Source of the DNA: CAYUIS01 sp964444825
GTDB taxonomy: Bacteria; Chloroflexota; Anaerolineae; B4-G1
DNA: 16,250 nt
Direction: 5' to 3'
Assembly (NCBI GenBank): GCA_964444825.1
Contig: CAYUIS010000124.1
Span: forward strand, 1 to 16,250
Shown: one piece after another, positions 1-7,256 of the stretch
Layout of the letters: each line of letters starts with the position of its first letter
How positions within the stretch are numbered: position 1 is the first letter of the stretch
Program-made: the position numbers and the translations under genes
Notes under the pieces: generated by a model
The model's input: only the letters and a program-made list of their open reading frames with translations
Databases searched by the model: none
What the model was told of the DNA's origin: nothing

Positions 1-1
1 T

Positions 2-148
2 CTGCGCGAGTTCGGCTATACTGCCCTGACTCTGTCGCAGGGTGGGGCAAGCGACTGGGTGGTAGTCGTCGGTGATGAAGTAGAGATGGCCCCGGTCCTA
101 TACTACTGTATGTCTGGTGACGATGGGTCTGCCAAACGCCGGTTCTGA
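2..148 (+). CDS. C-terminal fragment of an unidentified protein
   Basis: The second forward frame is open from the window edge to a TGA at 146-148, giving 48 residues that end DDGSAKRRF. The other two forward frames have stops inside the first 80 bases. The composition (a WVVVVGDEVEMAP stretch with many G/C third positions) looks protein-like, and the frame overlaps the start of the VTC-domain gene by about 26 bases, as often seen in coupled genes. I do not recognise the family. It could be the tail of a further member of the VTC/CotH operon. A chance open frame cannot be excluded because only 48 codons are visible. Confidence 0.35.
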   Translation: MREFGYTALTLSQGGASDWVVVVGDEVEMAPVLYYCMSGDDGSAKRRF

Positions 149-815
149 ATTGCGCTACGAAATCAAGTTCGTGTGTGACCCACACAGGCTGTCACAGGCC
201 CGGTCGTGGATACGTTTGCACCCGGCGGGGTTTGTCGTGGCTTATCCGCCGCGCCGTGTCAACAATCTATACCTGGACACGCCCCACTTGAGCAGCCTGA
301 ACGCCAATCTCGCAGGGCTACCAGCACGTCAAAAGCTACGTCTGCGCTGGTATGGCGAGGATATGACTGACATTCAACCCTTCTTGGAACTCAAAGGGAA
401 GCACAACTTGTTGGGGGGAAAGAGACGGTGCTTGCTGCCGTGTAAACTCGATCTGACCTTGACGTGGACCGAAATCCTGCGGATCATTCGCGCCGGAACC
501 GGCTGCTGTCCAAAAGACCTGGCTCATATCCTACAAACGGTGAATCAACCTACCCTGCTCAACCACTATCAACGCGAGTACTATGTCACTCCAGACCGTG
601 TCATACGGATCACGTTGGATTTCGCGCAGGCTGCCTATGACCAGCGGTTTTCCCCGCGCCCCAATCTGCACGTCCGCCTCCCTATTACCGATAGTGTGGT
701 GATCGAGATCAAGGCTGCACAGGAGGAGACAGAGCGATTGCAGGAGATTGCCGTCCAGTTCCCTGTGCTGCGTAGCCGCAATTCGAAATACGTCCGCGGA
801 TTGATGGCCGCTTGA
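123..815 (+). CDS. VTC-domain protein (polyphosphate polymerase type)
   Basis: A soluble protein of about 230 residues without signal peptide or membrane helices. It covers one VTC domain, the triphosphate-tunnel fold that in yeast Vtc4 makes polyphosphate from ATP. Visible family features, in order: ELRYEIKF near the N terminus, YLDTPHL, QKLRLRWYG with alternating basic residues, FLELKGK (the ExK pair), a central YQREYYV strand, IEIKA, and the closing SRNSKYVRGL. These supply the rings of Arg/Lys and Glu expected to line the tunnel. The start is uncertain: GTG at 117 and ATG at 123 are in frame and neither has a strong ribosome binding site. Overlap with the preceding frame suggests coupled translation. 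Downstream are DUF2079, CotH and DUF4956 genes, the usual bacterial company of this domain. The fold is secure; polymerase activity is inferred, since other tunnel enzymes hydrolyse triphosphates. Confidence 0.88.
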   Translation: MGLPNAGSELRYEIKFVCDPHRLSQARSWIRLHPAGFVVAYPPRRVNNLYLDTPHLSSLNANLAGLPARQKLRLRWYGEDMTDIQPFLELKGKHNLLGGKRRCLLPCKLDLTLTWTEILRIIRAGTGCCPKDLAHILQTVNQPTLLNHYQREYYVTPDRVIRITLDFAQAAYDQRFSPRPNLHVRLPITDSVVIEIKAAQEETERLQEIAVQFPVLRSRNSKYVRGLMAA

Positions 816-817
816 GA

Positions 818-848
818 TTGACGATGGGATTCCGGGATCAGGTACAAT
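818..848 (+). promoter_or_regulatory. Weak candidate promoter before the DUF2079 gene
   Basis: In the 46-base gap after the VTC gene lie TTGACG (818-823) and TACAAT (843-848), separated by 19 bases, slightly more than the preferred 17. Transcription would begin only a few bases before the ATG at 862, leaving a near-leaderless message. It could be an internal operon promoter or chance. Confidence 0.25.
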
Positions 849-861
849 ACGAACGCAGGCC

Positions 862-2601
862 ATGCCAGTAAAGATGCCCAGAATACTCAAGCGAGGGAGT
901 ACAGCTCTCTGGTGGGGAATTACATCCGTCATCCTGGTGTTCAGCGTCTTGGCATTTGGAGCGGCATCCCTGACACAAGAAGGCAATGTGGAAGGACTGT
1001 ATCCTTGGCAGATAGACAAGCTGCGCTATCTTATCACGATGACCGGCGCGTGGCTGGCCCTTGTTGGCTTGATCCTGCCTGTTGGCTGTCTGTTTCTCAA
1101 TCGTGCCAAAAGCGCTGAGGATTCTAGCGCATCGGACCGCAGCAGATCTCGATGGGCGTTTGTAGTGTTGCTGCTCTGTGTCGTGGGCAGTGTTGTGGCG
1201 TACGGATGGTTGGCGAACGAGCGTCACAATCGTTTTAACTCCACCGGCTTTGACCTGGGAATCAAAGAGCAGGTCATTTGGAACACTGTGCACGGTCGCT
1301 TCTTTGCCAGTTCGCCCGAGGTAGACAACGCCTTTGCTGATCATTTCCAGCCCCTGATGCTGGCCTTGGCCCCACTGTATGTCCTGTTCCCATCCCCTAG
1401 GTTGCTGATATGGGTGCAGACAGTCGGTTTGGCTGCGGGAGCGATTCCTCTATTCCAGCTTGCTCAACGGCGCCTGAACAGTGCGGGGCTAGGTCTGGCA
1501 TTGGCGGCAGCTTATCTTTTGTACCCCACCATTGGCTTTATCAACCGCTTCGATTTTCACCCAGAGGCTCTGACCATCGCCGCGTTTTTGTTTGCCTTTG
1601 ACGCGCTCGACCGGGACGCCCTTATTGCGGCCTCTCTCTGGTTGCTTGTACCTCTGATGGGCAAGGAGAACCTGGGTTTCAGCGTCGCGGCTTTTGGTCT
1701 GTACGCGGCTATCGTTCGACGGCGTATGCGGTTTGGGCTTGCCTGGACTCTCGCCGGTCTGGTCGTGTCCAGCGTCACAATGTTCTGGCTGATTCCTTCG
1801 CTGCGCGAGGGCCCTTCAGACACGCTTGCTCGCTACGGTTGGCTGGGGGAAACAACCGGACAAATGGTGTGGACCTTGATCGCCAGGCCGCGGTACGTCT
1901 GGCAGACTCTGGCTGATCCCAGCCGGCTTTTGTACTTGCTGCAGCTCCTGGTGCCCACAGGCTTGTTGGCGCTGCTGGGGTTACCTGAGCTATTGCTGGC
2001 AGCTCCTGGATTGGTCATCAATCTCTTGGCTCAACATCACTGTCAGGCCAGGATATACTGCCAATACACGGTGCCTATCGTGCCCTTTGTCTTTATTGCT
2101 ACGGTGACCGGGCTGCAATGGCTTGGGCATTCTCTGAGATGTCGACCAGCTTTGCTCATCATTGGACTGGCCGTGGTACCGCTCTCGATGTTAGCACTGA
2201 GCATCGACAATCCGTTCACCGAGGCACAGGATGTACCGGCTCCGCTTGCCCAACTGCCCAACCATGAGGCCGTGGTCCGAGCTCTTGCTTCCGTCCCACC
2301 TGGACTCTCGCTGGTCACCACCAACGCTTACGCGCCCCACCTGGCACAGCGTGAGGGCTTGTACGTTATGGGTATCCCCGCGCAGCAAGATCCACCGTCT
2401 GACCCCGATGTCGTCTTTGTCAACCTGTACGACCAGCGGTTTATGGTCTGTCATCAGTACCGAGACTATTTTGCACAGCTCGATATCGACCGGTACGGCG
2501 TCGTTTTTCGAGATTCGGGACTGATCGTCGTCCAACGGGATGGCGGGTCGAACGAGGGCTTTCGTGATTTCCTTCTTAATTGGACGGACTGCGCTGGCTA
2601 G
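862..2601 (+). CDS. DUF2079 multi-pass membrane protein (GT-C-like)
   Basis: 579 residues. After a short basic N terminus there are two helices (about 18-37 and 55-80), a loop and then many further hydrophobic segments up to about residue 455, followed by a soluble tail of about 125 residues. The DUF2079 signature is clear: FDLGIKEQVIW at 130-140 followed by HGRFF, then DHFQPLMLALAPLY starting at Asp160. The tail (SVPPGLSLVTTNAYAPHL, then DPDVVFVNLYD) is also typical. DUF2079 proteins resemble GT-C membrane glycosyltransferases using polyprenyl-linked sugars, but no substrate is established. The gene sits between the VTC and CotH genes, nine bases before the latter, so it is probably cotranscribed and may glycosylate the secreted product or a wall polymer. 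A second in-frame ATG lies at 874; neither start has a strong ribosome binding site. Confidence 0.88.
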   Translation: MPVKMPRILKRGSTALWWGITSVILVFSVLAFGAASLTQEGNVEGLYPWQIDKLRYLITMTGAWLALVGLILPVGCLFLNRAKSAEDSSASDRSRSRWAFVVLLLCVVGSVVAYGWLANERHNRFNSTGFDLGIKEQVIWNTVHGRFFASSPEVDNAFADHFQPLMLALAPLYVLFPSPRLLIWVQTVGLAAGAIPLFQLAQRRLNSAGLGLALAAAYLLYPTIGFINRFDFHPEALTIAAFLFAFDALDRDALIAASLWLLVPLMGKENLGFSVAAFGLYAAIVRRRMRFGLAWTLAGLVVSSVTMFWLIPSLREGPSDTLARYGWLGETTGQMVWTLIARPRYVWQTLADPSRLLYLLQLLVPTGLLALLGLPELLLAAPGLVINLLAQHHCQARIYCQYTVPIVPFVFIATVTGLQWLGHSLRCRPALLIIGLAVVPLSMLALSIDNPFTEAQDVPAPLAQLPNHEAVVRALASVPPGLSLVTTNAYAPHLAQREGLYVMGIPAQQDPPSDPDVVFVNLYDQRFMVCHQYRDYFAQLDIDRYGVVFRDSGLIVVQRDGGSNEGFRDFLLNWTDCAG

Positions 2602-2610
2602 GGTTAACGC

Positions 2611-5600
2611 GTGAAGACCTGGATCACGAGCCTCTTGATGGTGTCGGCTGCTGGGCTGGCGGTGGCGATTATGACGAGATGTGCATCCCCCGCTCCGGAA
2701 TCCCCGCCCTTGTCGATCCGCCTAGATGCCGGTAGCGATCATCCGTCGCACGATCATGCCGGGAATCTCTATTCGGCGGATCAAGAGTGGACGCCTCAGA
2801 CAGGAGCGGGTCACATCGGTGGCTATCGCGTGTGGTCCAGCCAGATGCATCCTGTCGATGGGACCCCCGACGGGTTTCTGCACGAGAACCAACAACATGG
2901 CTGGGAGGAGTATCGTTTCGGGAACATTCCGAACGGCGACTATGTGGTGACGCTGTCCTTCAGTGAGATCGGTGTTCCGGTCCATACCGTCTTTGACGTG
3001 ACCATCGAGGGCAGAACTGTGTTGAAGGGCTTGAACATTTCCGACCAGGTCGGTGGCAACTATGCCCTCGTGCGCCGTTTCCGCGTGACGGTGCGCGATG
3101 GCGAGTTGAACGTCGTGTCCACGCCGGTTGTCGGCGAGCCTCGTCTGGCTGCAATAACGGTAGAGGCCCGCTCTCCTGACCGGTCGCCCCCCGCCGTGCC
3201 TGTGGGCCTGGCGACCACCAATAGCTACAATGGTGTCTTACTCGACTGGGCCGACAACTCTGAGGATGATCTGGACGGTTACCACGTCTACCGTGCCACT
3301 GCGCCCCGTGGTCGCTATGAACGTCGTACACCTGAGCCGGTTCCTATCTCTCGCTACAACGATACCGCCCCTGCTGCCCAGGCTGCTTACTATTATTGCA
3401 TCAGCGCTGTAGACGTATATGGCAATGAGAGCGACCTGACTGCTTGCCAGCCTGGTGTGGCTATGGACCCGAGTGATGCCACACTCCCCTACTATGAACT
3501 GACGGTCCCGCCGGAAAGTCTGGTCTATCTCTACGCACACGCGCTCAGTGACGATGAGGTGGCTGGCACGTTCACCTACGCAGGTGAGAACTTTCCTGTC
3601 ACCGTTCGCTACCGTGGCGGCGTGGGACGTTACTTTCATAAAAAGTCCTGGAAGATAAACTTTCCAGGTGACTCTCCGTTTCCCCGCCAGGATCAGATCA
3701 ACCTTAGGGCCGATTATCCGGACCTATCCATGATGCGGACCAAGCTGGCAACCGAGCTGTTCGAGGCTGCTTCCGTTCCAGTGCCCAGGGCCGAACACGT
3801 GCTGTTGGGGATCAATGGGGAGTACCTGGGCGTGTACACATACAACGAACAGGTTGACGAGGGCTTTCTGGCGCGCACCGGGCGGGATCCCGGCATCAGC
3901 ATCTACAAGTCGGTTGCTACTGATCTGAACGATTTTTCCCGGACTCAGCCCTTGGAGGATGCCTATTACGCCGCATATGAAAAGAAGACCAACAGGGATA
4001 TAGACTATGGCGACCTCATCGCCTTTATCGAGCTCCTAAACCACACACCGGATGAGATGTTTGCTTACGAGCTCCAGCGTGTCTTTGACGTGGCCACGTA
4101 CCTGGACTATTACGCGGTCATTGTGCTTACCAGCAACAGCGACTTTGTCCGGCATAACGTCTATTTTCTGCATAATCCAAGCACGGGCCGGTGGGAGTTG
4201 GTTCCCTATGATTTCGATGCTGGCTTCAGGGAGGCTGAGCGTCCCATCGATATGGGCACAGTCTACTCCCCATTGTTGTATTTGGAACTCAACAGCCTGC
4301 TGCTCACCCGGGTGCTAGACACCCCGCAGTTTCGTGCATACTATTGCCACCGCCTGGCAGAGTATATGGATACCTTCTTCTCCGAAACCGCGATGAACGC
4401 GCTGATCGACGACACCTATGCCGCCATCGAACAGGATGGGCTGCGCGACTGGCACAGGTATCGCCGCGAGGAGAATGAGCAGTTCGTCGCCAGTCCTGAT
4501 GAACTCAAGGCATACGTCGCAAAGCGCAGGAGTTTTTTGAGAGATCAGGTGCCGGCGTACTGTCCTGCCGACTGGCCCTATCTCAAGATCAACGAGATTG
4601 CGGCAGATAACCGGACGACTCCTGGCGAGTCTGCTGCTTGGTTCGAGATCTACAATGCGGGTCTGGAGCCGGTCGATCTGTCCGGGATGTCCCTGACGGA
4701 TGATCTGGCTGCCCCGGACAAGTTCCAGATCGCCGATGGGGTCACCGTTCCGGCTGGTGGGTTCGTCACTTTTTTCGCTGACGGCGACCTGGAACAGGGA
4801 CCATTCCACACGAGTCTCCGGTTGGATGGGGCTGGCGGGCAGGTCGGGATTTTCAGCGGCACCCACCAGATAGATGCCTACACGTTCGGTACGCAAGCGA
4901 TGGGAGTATCGGAAGGGCGTTATCCCGATGGTGTGGATCGCTGGCGCTCGTTCAACTTGCCCACGCCGGGTAACTCCAACCTGTTGCGCCCTCCAGTCAT
5001 TGGAGATGTCACGCACACCCCTTCATCGCCCACGCTCTCTGACACGGTGACCGTTCGGACCACGATCACCAATGCCGGGACCGTGCTCACCGCCACACTT
5101 AGCTACAGAGTCGCGGGAAGCGATCTTTTCGAGGTGGTCATGGCCCGTGGGCACGGAGATTCGTACACCGCCGAGATCGGGCCGCAGCCAAGCGGCAGTT
5201 TGGTCGAGTATCAAATCGTTGCCGGGGACGATGATGGAGGGACGAGCACTGCGCCACACGATGCGCCTGGCGACCGGTATCAATACATCGTGGACTATGA
5301 GCCACCGCGTGTGTTCATCAACGAGTTTATGGCAGACAACGAGACGACGTTGTTGGACGAAGACGGACAAGGGTTCGCCGATTGGATCGAGCTATACAAT
5401 CCCGGTCACGAGACGGTGAACCTGGGAGGGCGATACCTGACCGACGACCCAGGTAACCCGGTCAAGTTCCGAATCGTGGAGGGAATCACCATACCGGCGA
5501 AAGGGTTCCTGGTTTTCTATGCCGACAATGATCCCGAGCAAGGACCACTCCATACCAACTTTAGGCTGAGCAAGGATGGCGAGAGCGTGATGCTGGTCGA

Positions 5601-6537
5601 CATCGACGCTGCGGGCCGCCGGTTGATTGACGCGCGCGCTTTTGGCCCGCAGGCCGCCGACGTCGCTGAGGGCCGTTACCCCGATGGGAGCGGTACGTTC
5701 ACCTCCTGTGATCTCCCGACGCCAGGTGCGAGCAACAGACTTTGCGATCCGACTGGATGGATCATCTCCAAAGTGAGTCAGATCCCTATGTCGGTCTCTG
5801 CGACAGAAAAGGTGACGGTCACCGCCGTCATCAGCGATGCTGGAATCTTGACCACACCCTCGCTCTGGTACAGCAGTGGGGGCGGCTTTGTACCAATACC
5901 GATGCGGCGTGGGGAAGACGATTCTTATGTTGCCACTCTCCCGGCTCAGCCGGAGGGCACGACAGTGGCGTACTACGTTCAGGTCGAAGATAGCGAGGGA
6001 GTGCCCATTACGGAGCCACCGGGTGCGCCAGGCGCTGCTCGCCGCTATGTGGTGGGAACTCGATCATCATCCCTGTTTATCAACGAGTTCATGGCGTACA
6101 ACACCACGATGTTGTTGGACCCCGCTCGGCCGGGTGAGTTCTCTGATTGGATTGAGCTTTACAACGCTGGCCCCACGCCGGTCGATCTGAGCGGCAAGTT
6201 CCTGACCGATGATCTAGGCGATCCGCGCAAATTCCGAATCCCGATCGGCCTTTCCATCCCGGCCGGTGGGTTTGTCCTGTTCTACGCCGACAACGATCCT
6301 GGACAGGGCCCTTCCCATATCAACTTTAGGCTAAATAGAAATGGCGAGAGCATTGGCCTATTCGACAGCGACGCGAACAATAACGTACCGCTTGATGCGG
6401 TCACTTTCGATTCCCAGATAGCCGATGTGTCGCAGCGTCGCTACCCCGACGGCGGGAAAACCTGGGGGATGTCTCTTACACCCAGCCCTGGTCGGGCTGG
6501 CGTGGCCGCCGTCTATGTGCCGCCGGTGCTCAAATAG
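2611..6537 (+). CDS. Secreted malectin/FN3/CotH-kinase/lamin-tail protein
   Basis: 1308 residues from a GTG start (AGGG about 7 bases upstream). The hydrophobic N terminus (4-21) is a signal peptide or anchor; Cys24 is preceded by MTR, a poor lipobox. Domains: malectin-like carbohydrate-binding (about 35-187), FN3 (193-280), CotH kinase (293-650), lamin-tail 1 (657-790), beta linker (793-895), lamin-tail 2 (900-1042), second beta linker (1046-1150), lamin-tail 3 (1154-1300). CotH marks: YRGG with KKSWKINF (334-351), NLRADYPD (364-371), GVYTYNEQVDE (407-417), NSDFVRHNVY (509-518) and VPYDFDAGF (531-539) with Asp534 and Asp536, the presumed metal/ATP residues. Bacillus CotH phosphorylates spore-coat proteins, so an outside-facing protein kinase is plausible but unproven. 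It ends VYVPPVLK, like a tail I recall from Chloroflexota secreted proteins. The downstream ribosome binding site overlaps its stop. Confidence 0.92.
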   Translation: MKTWITSLLMVSAAGLAVAIMTRCASPAPESPPLSIRLDAGSDHPSHDHAGNLYSADQEWTPQTGAGHIGGYRVWSSQMHPVDGTPDGFLHENQQHGWEEYRFGNIPNGDYVVTLSFSEIGVPVHTVFDVTIEGRTVLKGLNISDQVGGNYALVRRFRVTVRDGELNVVSTPVVGEPRLAAITVEARSPDRSPPAVPVGLATTNSYNGVLLDWADNSEDDLDGYHVYRATAPRGRYERRTPEPVPISRYNDTAPAAQAAYYYCISAVDVYGNESDLTACQPGVAMDPSDATLPYYELTVPPESLVYLYAHALSDDEVAGTFTYAGENFPVTVRYRGGVGRYFHKKSWKINFPGDSPFPRQDQINLRADYPDLSMMRTKLATELFEAASVPVPRAEHVLLGINGEYLGVYTYNEQVDEGFLARTGRDPGISIYKSVATDLNDFSRTQPLEDAYYAAYEKKTNRDIDYGDLIAFIELLNHTPDEMFAYELQRVFDVATYLDYYAVIVLTSNSDFVRHNVYFLHNPSTGRWELVPYDFDAGFREAERPIDMGTVYSPLLYLELNSLLLTRVLDTPQFRAYYCHRLAEYMDTFFSETAMNALIDDTYAAIEQDGLRDWHRYRREENEQFVASPDELKAYVAKRRSFLRDQVPAYCPADWPYLKINEIAADNRTTPGESAAWFEIYNAGLEPVDLSGMSLTDDLAAPDKFQIADGVTVPAGGFVTFFADGDLEQGPFHTSLRLDGAGGQVGIFSGTHQIDAYTFGTQAMGVSEGRYPDGVDRWRSFNLPTPGNSNLLRPPVIGDVTHTPSSPTLSDTVTVRTTITNAGTVLTATLSYRVAGSDLFEVVMARGHGDSYTAEIGPQPSGSLVEYQIVAGDDDGGTSTAPHDAPGDRYQYIVDYEPPRVFINEFMADNETTLLDEDGQGFADWIELYNPGHETVNLGGRYLTDDPGNPVKFRIVEGITIPAKGFLVFYADNDPEQGPLHTNFRLSKDGESVMLVDIDAAGRRLIDARAFGPQAADVAEGRYPDGSGTFTSCDLPTPGASNRLCDPTGWIISKVSQIPMSVSATEKVTVTAVISDAGILTTPSLWYSSGGGFVPIPMRRGEDDSYVATLPAQPEGTTVAYYVQVEDSEGVPITEPPGAPGAARRYVVGTRSSSLFINEFMAYNTTMLLDPARPGEFSDWIELYNAGPTPVDLSGKFLTDDLGDPRKFRIPIGLSIPAGGFVLFYADNDPGQGPSHINFRLNRNGESIGLFDSDANNNVPLDAVTFDSQIADVSQRRYPDGGKTWGMSLTPSPGRAGVAAVYVPPVLK
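4579..6537 (+). repeat. Intragenic repeat: three lamin-tail modules with two linkers
   Basis: Three copies of a module of about 135-150 codons begin at 4579, 5308 and 6070. Each opens with a K/FINE motif, then W-x-E-L/I-YN, a VDLSG or VNLGG turn, LTDD, KFxI, a PAGGF or PAKGF strand, FYADNDPEQGP-like motif, and closes with RYPDG and TP(G/S)xSN or TPSPG. Modules 2 and 3 are closer to each other: their first 45 bases (5312-5356 versus 6076-6120) differ at 8 positions by eye. The two linkers are also related, sharing DSYxA, QPxG and VxY. This points to stepwise duplication of a lamin-tail-plus-linker unit. Confidence 0.85.
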
Positions 6538-6541
6538 GAGG
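6536..6541 (+). promoter_or_regulatory. Ribosome binding site overlapping the CotH gene stop
   Basis: AGGAGG uses the last two bases of the TAG stop at 6535-6537 and lies 4 bases before the ATG at 6546. Ribosomes finishing the CotH protein would be placed to begin the DUF4956 protein, which indicates translational coupling and supports this start codon. Confidence 0.75.
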
Positions 6542-6545
6542 TGCT

Positions 6546-7217
6546 ATGGATAACCTGTTGGATTTCACTCCCACTGCTCTGCTGTCGGTCAACTCGCTGG
6601 CGATCAATATGCTGATAGGCATCCTGCTGTCTACGGTGTTGGCATGGTTCTACACCCGATTTGGCAAATCCCTGTCAAATCGGGCCAGGTTCGCGCAGAC
6701 GCTGCCGGTGTTGGCACTGACGACCGTTCTCATCATCTCTATCGTCAGGTCCTCTTTGGCTCTGTCGCTAGGGTTGGTCGGCGCCCTTTCGATCGTCCGT
6801 TTCCGGACCGCCATCAAGGAACCGGAGGAACTGGTCCATCTCTTTATAGCCATCGCCATTGGCCTGGGACTGGGTGCTGACCAGCGTCTGCCCACCATCG
6901 TGGGTCTGATAGTGATCCTGGGTTATCTATCCGTCCGCGCTATTGTCACACCCCGACGACTGAAGAGCAACCTGTATATGAATGTCCTGACCTCGCCCTT
7001 GGACAATGCCTTTGCTCGGATTAACGAGCTGTTGTCCATGCACGTCGAAGCTGCCGATCTGCGGCGGTTGGACCGCACGGAATCTTCCCTCCAGGCAACG
7101 TATCTGATCGCTTCTCCTAGCGACCAGGCGCTGGCCTCCTTGATGGACGACATGAGCGCCGAGCTCCCTGGGTGTGAGTTCAGCTTCGTCGAACAGGACA
7201 CCACGTTGGGTGGATAG
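6546..7217 (+). CDS. DUF4956 membrane protein
   Basis: 223 residues. The first half holds about four membrane helices (roughly 17-36, 52-66, 68-84, 98-128 as one or two). The DUF4956 signature GALSIVRFRTAIKEPEEL occupies 79-96 and is followed by a second conserved helix with IAIGLGLGADQ. The C-terminal 90 residues form a soluble alpha/beta domain, presumably cytosolic (ARINELLSM, SSLQATYLI, DDMSAELPGCEFSF). The function of DUF4956 is unknown, but the family is repeatedly encoded beside VTC-domain and CotH proteins, exactly as here, so it may be a membrane partner of the VTC enzyme. A strong ribosome binding site on the preceding stop codon fixes the start. It is the last gene before a convergent unit. 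Confidence 0.92.
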   Translation: MDNLLDFTPTALLSVNSLAINMLIGILLSTVLAWFYTRFGKSLSNRARFAQTLPVLALTTVLIISIVRSSLALSLGLVGALSIVRFRTAIKEPEELVHLFIAIAIGLGLGADQRLPTIVGLIVILGYLSVRAIVTPRRLKSNLYMNVLTSPLDNAFARINELLSMHVEAADLRRLDRTESSLQATYLIASPSDQALASLMDDMSAELPGCEFSFVEQDTTLGG

Positions 7218-7234
7218 GTCGTTTTCCTGGTGGC

Positions 7235-7256
7235 CTGACAGATCGCCGTGTGTCAG
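7235..7256 (+). terminator. Hairpin between convergent genes, possible terminator
   Basis: CTGACA (7235-7240) and TGTCAG (7251-7256) form a perfect 6-bp stem with a 10-base loop, exactly filling the gap between the DUF4956 stop (7217) and the minus-strand stop (7257-7259). On the plus strand a moderately T-rich run follows (GTTGTTTGTCTTCTT); on the minus strand there is no T run. It may end the plus operon, perhaps weakly; a strong intrinsic terminator would have a longer GC-rich stem. Confidence 0.45.

Noticed and set aside
2..815. Possible frameshift joining the upstream fragment to the VTC gene
   Set aside because: The VTC domain is complete from its first strand and has its own starts; an overlap of coupled genes explains the arrangement better.
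2634..2690. Lipoprotein signal at Cys24 of the CotH protein
   Set aside because: Arg at -1 and Met at -3 do not fit a normal lipobox; a standard signal peptide or membrane anchor is more likely.
4315..5016. Minus-strand 233-codon open frame
   Set aside because: It lies fully inside the CotH/lamin-tail gene, has no recognisable domain and its residues look like an antisense shadow.
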